This document shows, in pieces, positions 42,696 through 51,180 of a stretch of 64,000 nucleotides of DNA (position 1 is the stretch's first letter; each line of letters begins with the position of its first letter). The notes beneath the pieces are model-generated. The model saw only the letters and a list, made by a program, of their open reading frames with translations, was not told where the DNA came from and ran no database searches. The stretch is from Desertimonas sp963786985 (GTDB taxonomy: Bacteria > Actinomycetota > Acidimicrobiia > Acidimicrobiales > Ilumatobacteraceae). Both the position numbers and the translations under genes were made by a program. The stretch covers positions 156,548-220,547 of the forward strand of contig CAWBBL010000026.1 of the NCBI GenBank assembly GCA_963786985.1. The letters run 5' to 3'.

Positions 42696-43961
42696 GTGCC
42701 GATCGTGGCGCGCACGACCTCGACCGTCGTCATCGGTGCCGGCCATGCCGGGCTGGCGATGAGCCAGCGGCTGGCCGCTCGCTCCATCGACCACGTCGTG
42801 CTGGAGCGCGGCGCGGTCGCCAACACGTGGAGGACGGAGCGGTGGGACTCGCTGCGCCTGCTCACCCCCAACTGGCAGAGCCGGCTCCCCGGCTTCGGCT
42901 ACGACGGCCCTGATCCAGACGGTTACATGACGATGTCCGAGGTCATCTCGTTCATCGGGCGGTACGCCGAGGCCGTCGACGCCCCGGTGCAGACCGATAC
43001 GACCGTCACCCAGGTGCGTCGAGAGCCGGACGGATTCGTCGTCACGACCAGCGAGGGCAGCTGGAACTCGCCCGCGGTGGTCGTGGCGACGGGGGCGTGC
43101 AACGTCGCCCATCTCCCGCCGTTCGCCGCCGACGTTCCAGCAGGGATCGACACGCTGACGGCGGCGACCTATCGGAATCCGAACCAGCTCGCCGATGGCG
43201 GCGTCCTGGTCGTCGGCGCCTCGGCGACCGGCATCCAGCTGGCCGACGAGATCCACCGCTCGGGCCGGCCAGTCACCGTCGCCGTTGGCGGGCACGTGCG
43301 CGCCCCACGGGTCTACCGCGGCCGCGACATCCAACGCTGGATGGACGACACCGGCATGATGAACGAGCGCTACGACGAGGTCGACGACATCGTCAGGCTG
43401 CGCCGGTTGCCGTCGTTGCAGATCGTCGGCACACCATCGCGTACGACGTTGGACCTCAACGCCCTGACGAGCGTCGGAGTGCGCCTCGTCGGCCGCTTTG
43501 CGGGGATCAGCGACGGTCGTGTCCAGTTCTCCGGCTCGTTGCGCAACGTCTGTGCGCTGGCCGATCTCAAGCTCGGCCGGTTGCTCGACGCGTTCGACGA
43601 GTGGGCGACCGAGCACGGCCTCGACGGCGAGGTCGAGGCCGCCTGGCGGCCCGCACCCACTGTCGTCGAGGACTCACCACCACTGAGTCTCGACCTGACC
43701 CGCGACGGGTTCCGCACGATCCTGTGGGCCACCGGGTTCCGACCCGACTACTCCTGGTTGGATGTGCCGGTGCTCGACCGCAAGGGCCTGATCCGCCATG
43801 ACGGCGGGGTCGTCGTCGACGCTCCGGGCATGTACCTGCTGGGCATGCCGTTCCTGCGCCGCCGCAAGTCGAGCTTGATCGACGGTGCCGGTGACGACGC
43901 CGAGGATCTCAGTGCCCATCTCGCCTCGTACCTGGACGACCATGTCGCCGCCCTCGTCTGA
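42696..43961 (+). CDS. FAD-dependent monooxygenase-type oxidoreductase
   Basis: The protein has 421 residues. VVIGAGHAGLAMSQRLA is the FAD-binding GxGxxG. NTWRTERWDSLRLLTPNWQSRLPG and GGVLVVGASATGIQLADEI (NADPH-binding site) resemble group B flavin monooxygenases and putative potassium-transport-linked flavoproteins. It ends RKSSLIDGAGDDAEDLSAHL. The GTG at 42696 or a GTG nine bases later can start it. It overlaps the next gene by 20 bases, which suggests coupled function. Confidence 0.87.
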   Translation: MPIVARTTSTVVIGAGHAGLAMSQRLAARSIDHVVLERGAVANTWRTERWDSLRLLTPNWQSRLPGFGYDGPDPDGYMTMSEVISFIGRYAEAVDAPVQTDTTVTQVRREPDGFVVTTSEGSWNSPAVVVATGACNVAHLPPFAADVPAGIDTLTAATYRNPNQLADGGVLVVGASATGIQLADEIHRSGRPVTVAVGGHVRAPRVYRGRDIQRWMDDTGMMNERYDEVDDIVRLRRLPSLQIVGTPSRTTLDLNALTSVGVRLVGRFAGISDGRVQFSGSLRNVCALADLKLGRLLDAFDEWATEHGLDGEVEAAWRPAPTVVEDSPPLSLDLTRDGFRTILWATGFRPDYSWLDVPVLDRKGLIRHDGGVVVDAPGMYLLGMPFLRRRKSSLIDGAGDDAEDLSAHLASYLDDHVAALV

Positions 43962-45399
43962 CGTCAGCGGCGGTTCGCCGCCAACGTGGCAGCAGGTCGA
44001 CGAGGGGTGGGGCCGGCGGGCGGTCGACTTCGCCACCCTCGCCGAGCCGTCGAACTGCCGGGAGTACGTCGCCCTGCACCATCATCTGGCCGTCGGGCCG
44101 GGTGACCGTCTGCTCGACATGGCGTGCGGCTCCGGACTGGCGGTCGAGCTGGCGACGGCGGTCGGCGCGACCTGTTCCGGCATCGATGCTTCGCCCCGGT
44201 TGATCGCCGTGGCTCGCGATCGCAATCCCGACGCCGACCTGCGCGCTGGCGACATGCGCGAGCTTCCGTGGCCCGATGCGTCGTTCGACGTCGTCACCAG
44301 CTTTCGGGGGATTTGGGGGACGACGCCCGAAGCCGTCGCCGAGGCGTTCCGCGTTCTGGCTCCTGGTGGGCGGTTGGGCATCACCGTGTGGGGTCATATC
44401 AAGCGCTCGCCGGGGGCTTGGATGATGGAGCCACTGAAGTTGGCGACCGAGCCAAAGGTGGAGCATCAGGCGGCGATGGTGGCGCTCGGCCGGCCTGAGG
44501 CGGGTGAGCAGTTGCTGGCGGACTGCGGGTTCGTCGAGGTCCGGCGTCAGGAGATCCCCTTCGTCGCCGAGTTCGCCGACCCCGAGACGTACGCCCGGGC
44601 GATCTCGTCGGTGGGCCCGGCGTACGAGGCGATCGAGAACGTCGGCGAGGACGAGTTCGTCCGCGCGGCGATCGCCGTCGCCCGGCTACGAGTTCGGGAC
44701 GGGCTTCCGCTGCGCGCCCCGATCGCCGCGGTTGGTTACATCGCCCGCAAGCCGTCAACACCGCAGCGGTCCAGCGCCGTCGAGGCAGCGACCCCGTCGT
44801 TCCTCGATGACGCGCCACCTTCGACGGGCGCCCAACGACTGTTCGACGACGACGTTCAGGGTCTCGGCTATGTGATGAACACGTCCAAGGTCTGGGCTCA
44901 CGATCCGGCGGCCCTCGAGCGTCTGTCGGAATTCCTCGGTCACGTCGTCGAGGCCGGGGCGCTGACGTTTCGGCAGCGGGCGATCCTCGTCACCGCCTGC
45001 GCTTCGGCCCTCGGCGACTCGTATTGCTCGCTGGCGTGGGGCAAGAAGCTGGCCGGCGACGCCGGCGTCGGCGTCGCCGAGGGCGTGCTGCGCGGCGACG
45101 ACGCGGAGCTCGCGGACAGCGAGCGGGCGCTCGCCCGATGGGCCCGCCAACTGGCGCGCGATCCGAACTCGACCACTGCCGCCGATGTGCAGTCGCTACG
45201 CGACGCCGGATTCAACGACGGTCAGATCTTCGCCGTGTCCGTGTTCGTGGCCCTGCGCATCGGCTTCTCCATCGTCAACGACGCGCTCGGTGCGCGACCC
45301 GATTGGCAACTGGGCGAGGACGTGCCTGCCGGTGTTCGCAACGCCGTCACGTTCGGCCGGCCGATCGCCGCGGCCATGCCGAACCAACCCTCTGCGTGA
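43942..45399 (+). CDS. SAM-dependent methyltransferase fused to an AhpD/CMD-like domain
   Basis: The protein has 485 residues. Residues 1-270 are a class I methyltransferase (LLDMACGSGLAVELATAVGA, DMRELPWPDASFDVVTSF, FRVLAPGGRLGITVWG). Residues 320-470 resemble the AhpD/carboxymuconolactone-decarboxylase fold (LTFRQRAILVTACASALGDSYCSLAWG). Only one cysteine of the AhpD CxxC pair is kept (C-S-L-A), so peroxidase chemistry is doubtful. The ATG at 43942 is inside the monooxygenase gene. The fusion may act on the product of that enzyme. Confidence 0.83.
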   Translation: MSPPSSDVSGGSPPTWQQVDEGWGRRAVDFATLAEPSNCREYVALHHHLAVGPGDRLLDMACGSGLAVELATAVGATCSGIDASPRLIAVARDRNPDADLRAGDMRELPWPDASFDVVTSFRGIWGTTPEAVAEAFRVLAPGGRLGITVWGHIKRSPGAWMMEPLKLATEPKVEHQAAMVALGRPEAGEQLLADCGFVEVRRQEIPFVAEFADPETYARAISSVGPAYEAIENVGEDEFVRAAIAVARLRVRDGLPLRAPIAAVGYIARKPSTPQRSSAVEAATPSFLDDAPPSTGAQRLFDDDVQGLGYVMNTSKVWAHDPAALERLSEFLGHVVEAGALTFRQRAILVTACASALGDSYCSLAWGKKLAGDAGVGVAEGVLRGDDAELADSERALARWARQLARDPNSTTAADVQSLRDAGFNDGQIFAVSVFVALRIGFSIVNDALGARPDWQLGEDVPAGVRNAVTFGRPIAAAMPNQPSA

Positions 45400-45425
45400 G
45401 CGCTGACCGGCGTGAACACGACCAG

Positions 45426-45461
45426 GGCCGATTGTGAGCAAGATCTTGCTCACAATCGGCC
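45426..45461. terminator. Perfect 36-bp palindrome, possible terminator or protein-binding site
   Basis: GGCCGATTGTGAGCAAGA is followed at once by its exact reverse complement, with no loop. It lies 27 bases after the methyltransferase stop, has no T-run, and precedes the next gene on the same strand by 91 bases. It could end transcription as an extruded hairpin, but a recombination or binding site is as likely. Confidence 0.6.
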
Positions 45462-45552
45462 TCAGTGTTCGTTCGGGCCACGCCGTGCCGTCATGCGGAT
45501 CGACTTCTGAGTCGGCGGAGCGCGGGGTCGAGCGCTCACCCTCGGCCATGCG

Positions 45553-47109
45553 ATGATGCCAGCGATGTGGGAGGGCGGCGTGGCAACCGATGAGCCCCGA
45601 TCGCACATTGTCGTCGTCGACGACGATGGCGGCGATCTCGACGTGCTGCGCGCCGAGGTGGTCGGCCGTTACGGCGGCGCCTACGAGGTTGTGGTGGGTT
45701 CCTCGGCACGGGAGACGCTGTCGGCGCTCGAGGCGATGCAGCGCAACGGTGGGACCGTTGCCGTTGTGCTCGCTCGGCAGTGGATGGCGGAGATCAACGG
45801 GGCGGACTTCTTGGCCAGTCTCCGTTCACTGCACCCACGGGCGAAGCGGGTGCTGCTCATCTCGCCGGGCGACTGGGGCCACGAACGTACCGCTGACGCC
45901 ATCCGTGCGGCGATCGCCAGCGGCTGCGTGGATCACTACCTCTCCAAGCCGCTGAAGCCGGCCGACGAAGCCTTCCATCGGGCGATGACTGGTTTGCTCT
46001 ACGAGTGGACGACCGCTGAAGAGGGATCGGCGTACGAGGTGGCGGTCCGTGACGAGCGTGACTTCGGTACGTCCGCCGCCGGGTTCGGTCCCGACCATTT
46101 CGATGTCGCTGTGGTGGGAGCCGGCCCGGCCGGCCTCGCTGCTGCGGTCTACGGCTCCTCCGAAGGCCTGCACACGGTGATTGTCGAGCGTGGGACGATC
46201 GGTGGTCAGGCGGGGTCGAGCTCGATGATCCGCAACTACCTCGGTTTCGCACGAGGAATCGGCGGTGCGGAACTGGCGCGTCAGGCCTACGAGCAGGCCT
46301 GGATCTTCGGCACCCGGTTTCTCGCCGACCGAGACGTGGTGCGCCTCGACTGTGGCGACGCAGCCCATGTCCTCACCACCGCCGATGGTGTAGAGGTCGC
46401 CGCCCGGACGGTTGTTCTGGCAGTTGGTGTTCGCTACAACCGCATGGATGTCCCCAGCGTGGAGGCGCTCGTCGGCAAGGGCGTCTACTACGGGGCTTCT
46501 CCCGCCGAAGCCAAGCACCTCGCGGGCAAACAGGTCGTTGTGGTCGGAGCCGGGAACTCCGCCGGCCAGGCCGTCCTCCACCTGGCGAGGTGGGCCGACG
46601 AGGCCACGCTCGTGGTGCGCGGACCGAGTCTCGAAACGAGCATGTCGAAGTACCTCGTCGACGAGATCGCCGCGGCCTCGAACGTCCGAGTCCTCCTGGC
46701 AACCCGAGTCGTCGACGCGTCCGGGGATGGGCGCCTCGAGAACTTGACCCTCGCGGACAGTGCCTCCGGTGCAACCTCTGTCGTCCCAGCTGACGCCCTG
46801 TTCGCCCTCATCGGAGCGCAGCCCCACACCGCATGGCTGCCACCGGTGATCGCCCGCGACGCTCACGGATTCGTCGTCACCGGTGCCGAACTGACCCACG
46901 ACGGGCTGCTCGACGACTGGCTCCTGCCCCGTTCGCCCCGCACGTTCGAGACGAGCGTCCCGGGTGTCTTCGCCGTGGGAGACGTACGATCGCGTTCGAT
47001 GAAGCGCGTCGCGTCGGCGGTCGGCGAGGGGTCGGGGGCGATCAAGCAGATCCACCACTACCTCGAGTCACAGGCGAAGTGGTCGGCGCTCCGTCGCAGC
47101 ATGACGTGA
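45553..47109 (+). CDS. Receiver domain fused to a thioredoxin-reductase-like flavoprotein
   Basis: The protein has 518 residues. Residues 15-150 form a response-regulator receiver (HIVVVDDDGGDLDVLRAEV, K in YLSKPLKP). Residues 175-510 form the FAD/NADPH module (DVAVVGAGPAGLAAAVYGSSEG, GGQAGSSSMIRNYLGF, VVVVGAGNSAGQAVLHLARW, VPGVFAVGDVRSRSMKRVASAVGEGS). The usual phospho-acceptor Asp is replaced (LARQWMAEING; Arg where Asp is expected), and the CxxC of true thioredoxin reductases is absent, as is common in this fused family. It may be a redox sensor rather than a reductase. Confidence 0.87.
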   Translation: MMPAMWEGGVATDEPRSHIVVVDDDGGDLDVLRAEVVGRYGGAYEVVVGSSARETLSALEAMQRNGGTVAVVLARQWMAEINGADFLASLRSLHPRAKRVLLISPGDWGHERTADAIRAAIASGCVDHYLSKPLKPADEAFHRAMTGLLYEWTTAEEGSAYEVAVRDERDFGTSAAGFGPDHFDVAVVGAGPAGLAAAVYGSSEGLHTVIVERGTIGGQAGSSSMIRNYLGFARGIGGAELARQAYEQAWIFGTRFLADRDVVRLDCGDAAHVLTTADGVEVAARTVVLAVGVRYNRMDVPSVEALVGKGVYYGASPAEAKHLAGKQVVVVGAGNSAGQAVLHLARWADEATLVVRGPSLETSMSKYLVDEIAAASNVRVLLATRVVDASGDGRLENLTLADSASGATSVVPADALFALIGAQPHTAWLPPVIARDAHGFVVTGAELTHDGLLDDWLLPRSPRTFETSVPGVFAVGDVRSRSMKRVASAVGEGSGAIKQIHHYLESQAKWSALRRSMT

Positions 47110-47134
47110 TCGTTCAGACAGGAAGGACGCAAGC

Positions 47135-47284
47135 ATGGCGTGGGTGATCCATTGCGATTGTGGCACCGCGATTCGAGGCACGACCGACGACGAGATCGTC
47201 GAGAACGCCCAGGATCATGCAAAGAACAAGCACACGTTGACGGTCACGCGAGAGCAGGCACTCGCCCTCGCCGAGAGCGACTAG
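47135..47284 (+). CDS. Small DUF1059-family protein
   Basis: The protein has 49 residues: MAWVIHCDCGTAIRGTTDDE, then IVENAQDHAKNKHTLTVTRE. CDCG and the DHAKNKH block match the DUF1059 pattern (CxCG then histidines), a probable metal-binding mini-domain of unknown role. It lies 25 bases after the fused flavoprotein gene with AGGAAGG nine bases upstream of the ATG, so it is co-transcribed. Confidence 0.8.
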   Translation: MAWVIHCDCGTAIRGTTDDEIVENAQDHAKNKHTLTVTREQALALAESD

Positions 47285-47299
47285 TTCGACCACTCGAGC

Positions 47300-48985
47300 T
47301 CACCGGGCGGGCGGGTCGTCGGCGCCGATCAGGTTGATGTCGTCGAGCGCCTCCTCGATCGAGGTGTAGAAGTGGTCGCGGTCAAGGGTCCTGAGAAGTC
47401 CATAGTCGTGGACGAGGCCACGAAGGCGGGAGCGCAGCTCGACAAAGGCGAGGTGTACGCCCTTGGCGTTGAGCTCGTTGTCGAGCCGCTCGAGCATTCC
47501 GGCGGCGGTGACGTCGATGTCGGTGATGGCCTCGCACTGCAGCACCACCCACGCCGGACCGCGCTCCGCCACCAGTTCGCGCACCTGGTCGGCGAACAGG
47601 CCGGAGTTGGCGAAGAACAGTGGCGCCTCCCATCGGAAAACCACCACGTCGGGGTGTTCCATGAGTCCCCCGCCGGGGTCGCTGTGCCAGCCGTCGCGGC
47701 CGGGCACACGTCCGAGCACCTCGCCATGCGGCCACCAGTTCTGCCGGAAGAAGAGCAGGATCGACAGCACGATGGCCACGACGATGCCTTCGAGGACGCC
47801 GAGGAAGATCACACCGGCGCTCGCGACGAGCGAGAGCACGACCGCGGAGCGTCGGATCACCCACACTCGCGCGAGCAGGGAGAAGTCGGCGAGGGAGAGT
47901 GCCGCGGCGATGACCACCGCGGCCAGCGCCGAGTTCGGCAGGTTGGCGAGGAGTCCGTTGAGGAACACGAGCAACATCACCACGACGCCGGCACCGACGA
48001 CGCCGGCGAGCTGGCTCTTGGCCCCCGACTGCTCGGCGACGGCCGTGCGCGAGCTGCTGGCGGAGATGGCGAACCCCCGGAAGAAGCCGGCTGCGATGTT
48101 GGCCGAGCCGATTCCGATCATCTCCTTGTTCGGCTTCACCCGCTCGCCACGGCGGGTGTTGAACGAGGTGGACAGCGCGATGGTGTCGGTGAGGGATACC
48201 AGCGTGATACCGACGGCGGCGACGAGCAGCGGCACGACGTCGTCGATGTCGGTCCACGGCACGTCGGGCGTCGGAAGACCCTTGGGCAGAGTGCCCACCG
48301 TGCCGATGTCGAGGTCGAACACAGCGGTGACGATGATGGCGCCGACGACGGCGACGAGCACGGCGGGGATCTTCCGGGTGACGCGCGGCAGCACGACCAA
48401 CACGGCGAGCGTGGCGAGGCCGACGCCGAGGGCCGTGGGGTCGCGCTGGTCGAAGTTCGACACAAACTCCCGCAGTTCGTCGACGAACGTGTCAGCGTCC
48501 GTCGAGAAACCACTGAGCTTCGGCAGCTGCCCGACGATGATGATGATGGCCAGGCCGTTCATGTAGCCGACTTGGACCTCGCTCGAGAGCAGGTCGGCCA
48601 CGAAGCCAAGCTTGCCGACACCCAGCCCGATCTCGATGAGGCCGACCAACAGGGCGAGCATGCCGGCCAGGGCGATGGCGGTGGCAGGGTCGTCGCCGGC
48701 CACGACGAGCGGGGTGATGGCGGCGAAGATCAGCGGTCCGAGCGATGAGTCAGGTCCGAGCACAAGGATCTTGGACGGTCCCATGAGGGCGTAGCCGATG
48801 AGACAGGCGATCGTCGTGTACAGACCGTTCACCGGCGGCAGGCCGGCCAGCTCGGCATACGCCATGCCCTGGGGGACCAGGATCGCCGCCAGGACGATCC
48901 CGGCCACGATGTCCGAGCGCAGCCAACTCCGTTCGTAGGCGCGTAGCGAGGCGACGCCGGGCACGTAGCGCTCCATCTTCGTCAT
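47300..48985 (-). CDS. SulP-family anion transporter with C-terminal STAS domain
   Basis: The protein has 561 residues. The SulP core has 10-14 helices, starting LRSDIVAGIVLAAILVPQGMAYAELAGLPPVNGLYTT, the family signature, and LGPDSSLGPLIFAAI. The STAS domain runs from about residue 430 (VVFRWEAPLFFANSGLFADQV, VVLQCEAITDIDVTAAGML). Substrates of the family are sulfate, bicarbonate or dicarboxylates. Nothing decides which here. It converges with the DUF1059 gene. Upstream, 48986-49223 holds no gene I can see. Confidence 0.92.
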   Translation of the reverse strand: MTKMERYVPGVASLRAYERSWLRSDIVAGIVLAAILVPQGMAYAELAGLPPVNGLYTTIACLIGYALMGPSKILVLGPDSSLGPLIFAAITPLVVAGDDPATAIALAGMLALLVGLIEIGLGVGKLGFVADLLSSEVQVGYMNGLAIIIIVGQLPKLSGFSTDADTFVDELREFVSNFDQRDPTALGVGLATLAVLVVLPRVTRKIPAVLVAVVGAIIVTAVFDLDIGTVGTLPKGLPTPDVPWTDIDDVVPLLVAAVGITLVSLTDTIALSTSFNTRRGERVKPNKEMIGIGSANIAAGFFRGFAISASSSRTAVAEQSGAKSQLAGVVGAGVVVMLLVFLNGLLANLPNSALAAVVIAAALSLADFSLLARVWVIRRSAVVLSLVASAGVIFLGVLEGIVVAIVLSILLFFRQNWWPHGEVLGRVPGRDGWHSDPGGGLMEHPDVVVFRWEAPLFFANSGLFADQVRELVAERGPAWVVLQCEAITDIDVTAAGMLERLDNELNAKGVHLAFVELRSRLRGLVHDYGLLRTLDRDHFYTSIEEALDDINLIGADDPPAR

Positions 48986-49223
48986 CCGCTCGTCGCCTGT
49001 CCCCCCATCAAACGTCGCCGGAGCATACGACGATCACCCCAGCAGGCCCATCGCCGCACCGCCGTCGGCGCTCCGTCCGTCCACGATGATCTGGGGGTCC
49101 ACGGTCTCGCATTCGGGACTCATCGACGCCCAAATGGCTCAAGGAGACCGGCGACGCCCAGATTGCGGCGCGCGAGCCGGTGTCCGCCATCGCCGGAAGT
49201 GCGCGCGTTGAACGTCGTCTCGT

Positions 49224-49613
49224 CTACGGTTCCCCGATCCGGAGCTGCGTGTGGCGAGCAAGCACATCGAAGTCGGTGTCGGCGTGCAGGACCGGGATGC
49301 CCGCTTTGATGGCGATGGCGGCAATGAGGCAGTCGATCAGCTTGCGAACCGTTTCGCCGCCGCGGCGACAGGTCCGATAGAGAGCGGCGGCGGTTTCGTA
49401 GTCCACGGGCTCGGTGGCGATCGTCGAAGCGCGGGCGAGCAGGCCGCGGAGGTCATGTAGGTGTTCGTCGTTGCGGGCACCGGCCAGGATCTCCATGCGG
49501 ACGGCGTCGCACACCGCGATCTCTCCGGCGAGCAACTCGTCGACGTGCTGACACGCAGGGCTGCCACTGTCGCGCAGGAACTCGATCCAGGCGGACGTGT
49601 CGATGAGGATCAT
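49224..49613 (-). CDS. vapC: VapC-type PIN-domain toxin
   Basis: The protein has 129 residues. The PIN RNase motif is MILIDTSAWIEFLRD (first Asp), with a Glu in AVRMEILAGAR and acidic residues in LIDCLIAAIAIKAGIPVLHADTDFDVLARH. VapC cuts specific RNAs such as tRNA when freed from VapB. It overlaps the antitoxin gene by four bases (ATGA), which sets the start. Confidence 0.9.
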   Translation of the reverse strand: MILIDTSAWIEFLRDSGSPACQHVDELLAGEIAVCDAVRMEILAGARNDEHLHDLRGLLARASTIATEPVDYETAAALYRTCRRGGETVRKLIDCLIAAIAIKAGIPVLHADTDFDVLARHTQLRIGEP

Positions 49614-49813
49614 TCGGCGCGTGCCGCGCGAAGTTCGTCGAGGTCACCATCCCAGCCCGAGCCACGTAGACGACGGGCGGCGTCGAGATCGAGCGGTTCG
49701 GCGGCCAGGGTCCGCAACGCGAAGTTGACCGCCTCGCGCTTGGTGGCCAGGTGGTAGCGCTTCATCACGAGATTGCAGGCGTCATCGTCGATGTCGACGT
49801 TCGTGCGTGCCAT
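49610..49813 (-). CDS. vapB: VapB-type antitoxin
   Basis: The protein has 67 residues: MARTNVDIDDDACNLVMKRYHLATKREAVNFALRTLA is the ribbon-helix-helix DNA-binding domain of the VapB (MazE/type II, DUF2191-like) class, followed by a toxin-binding tail ending WDGDLDELRAARAE. The ATG at 49813 is preferred over a longer frame starting at 49867 because the RHH domain begins there. It probably represses its own promoter. Confidence 0.87.
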   Translation of the reverse strand: MARTNVDIDDDACNLVMKRYHLATKREAVNFALRTLAAEPLDLDAARRLRGSGWDGDLDELRAARAE

Positions 49814-49884
49814 ACACCTAGCATACACCTCACGGCGCGCGGGGCACCCGACAGTCAGTCCGCACACTGATGTCCGGGCCTACC

Positions 49885-50080
49885 TGGTGCCCCACGGGCT
49901 CGAACCCTGAACCGTCGGATAAGCGGCGTTCGATCGTGCCGCCGAGTGCCGTCCTGTGCCCATTTGACCTGCTCAAGTCCGATGCACGGTGACGCCTCGT
50001 AGCGGGCCGATACGGCACGTTTCGCGGCAAAATTCGCGGCAGACCGGAAGCGACGTGCTGTCGTCGCCACCCAGCGATGT
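49885..50080 (-). repeat. Left tRNA-derived direct repeat (candidate attachment-site remnant)
   Basis: Read on the minus strand the last part is ATCCGACGGTTCAGGGTTCG then AGCCCGTGGGGCACCA, the T-arm, acceptor strand and CCA of a tRNA 3' half without a matching 5' half. Upstream of it (plus-strand coordinates about 49930-50080) the sequence aligns over its full length with 60615-60770, including GAAGCGACG and GTCGTCGCCACCC blocks. The two copies are in the same orientation 10.7 kb apart. Confidence 0.65.
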
Positions 50081-50676
50081 GGCGCTGGCGAGCGTTGACT
50101 CGTCTTCGATCGCGGCGCTCCCGCCGGTGCGACGGTGACGGGCGTCCGAACCGACCGATCGCTGCCGCAAAGCCTCCCGACGAGCCTGGAGCCGAAGACC
50201 GAACATCGCATCGCGACATTCGGTCGCGGAGGGCCATCCGCGAGTCGCCGCTCATGGGCCGACTCGCCCGCGGTCGATCGCGTTCATCGCGTCGACGCGG
50301 ATCCGTCGTTCTGGGCGGGTAAGAAACTGCCTCCGTCGGTGACACGCTCGCGATCGCGAGCGCGGGGTAACGGCACTTCCCGGACGCATCGATCGGCACC
50401 GCAGGGCGCGATCTCGGACGCGCAGTATCGGACACACGCCGCGCACCACGCGAGCGCAACCGTCCGGCACCTACCGGGTGCAGAGATCGCCGTGGGCGGG
50501 TCCGGTTGTTCCACAGTGGCCAGCCACCCGTGGGCGCCCGCAGGAGTGCCGGCCGTGGCGAGATCACCCCCGATGCCGACCAGCGCGCCGCCGGTTCCTG
50601 CGTCGAGGGGCGGGCGACCGTCAGATCGGCCGCCAGCCCCTTTCCGATCCCGCCGGCAGGCAAGCGAACAGACCAG
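50081..50676. other. No recognisable gene
   Basis: Both strands have open frames here but their translations are Arg/Ser/Pro-rich and show no domain or hydrophobic pattern. I see no promoter-like or repeat feature beyond the end of the flanking direct repeat. Confidence 0.5.
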
Positions 50677-51180
50677 CTACGCGTCGACGACGACGATCGT
50701 GCCGATCATGCCGAAGCTGGGCTTGCCGTGGACCGTGCAGTAGTAGGGCACTTCCCCCACGCCCCCGAAGATGTGACTGTAGGTAGCACCCGGCGGAAAG
50801 TCCTCTGTTGAGACGCCCCAGTCGCTCCGCTCCACCGGCAAGATGTCGTGGTCCCCCCGTCCCCGGTTCGTCCAGCGAACCTCGGTGCCGGGTGTGATCT
50901 CGATTCGGGCCGGTACGAACGCGTTGTCGGTCGCCTCGACGTCGACGACGATGCCGTTCGGCTCGATCGGATCACGCTCGGGCCTCGCGTACGGTCCGTC
51001 GTCTTTACACCCCGCGAGGACTGCCGCCGCCGCCGCTCCAGCCGCGGCGAGGACTGTCCGTCGCGTGATTCGAGGGGGCGTGGATGATGTGAATTCGCCG
51101 CCGTCGAACCTCATGGCGACAGCGTTCTCGAACGCTGCCGCCCTGTGGCGGGCGGGGTCCGAGCTCCGGGAACATTGCAT
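50677..51180 (-). CDS. Cupredoxin (plastocyanin-like) exported protein
   Basis: The protein has up to 167 residues. A twin-arginine-type leader (ITRRTVLAAAGAAAAAVLAGC) ends in a lipobox-like cysteine. The copper-site histidine is in RGRGDHDILPV, and the C-terminal loop YYCTVHGKPSFGMIGTIVV supplies Cys, His and Met. It would be a membrane-anchored electron carrier or copper store outside the cell. The ATG at 51180 overlaps the preceding stop as TGATG. An ATG at 51114 nearer the leader is an alternative. Confidence 0.82.
   Translation of the reverse strand: MQCSRSSDPARHRAAAFENAVAMRFDGGEFTSSTPPRITRRTVLAAAGAAAAAVLAGCKDDGPYARPERDPIEPNGIVVDVEATDNAFVPARIEITPGTEVRWTNRGRGDHDILPVERSDWGVSTEDFPPGATYSHIFGGVGEVPYYCTVHGKPSFGMIGTIVVVDA

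Noticed and set aside
50135..50743. 202-codon open frame on the plus strand
   Set aside because: It is Ser/Arg/Pro-rich, without a ribosome-binding site, and overlaps the C-terminal end of the cupredoxin gene.
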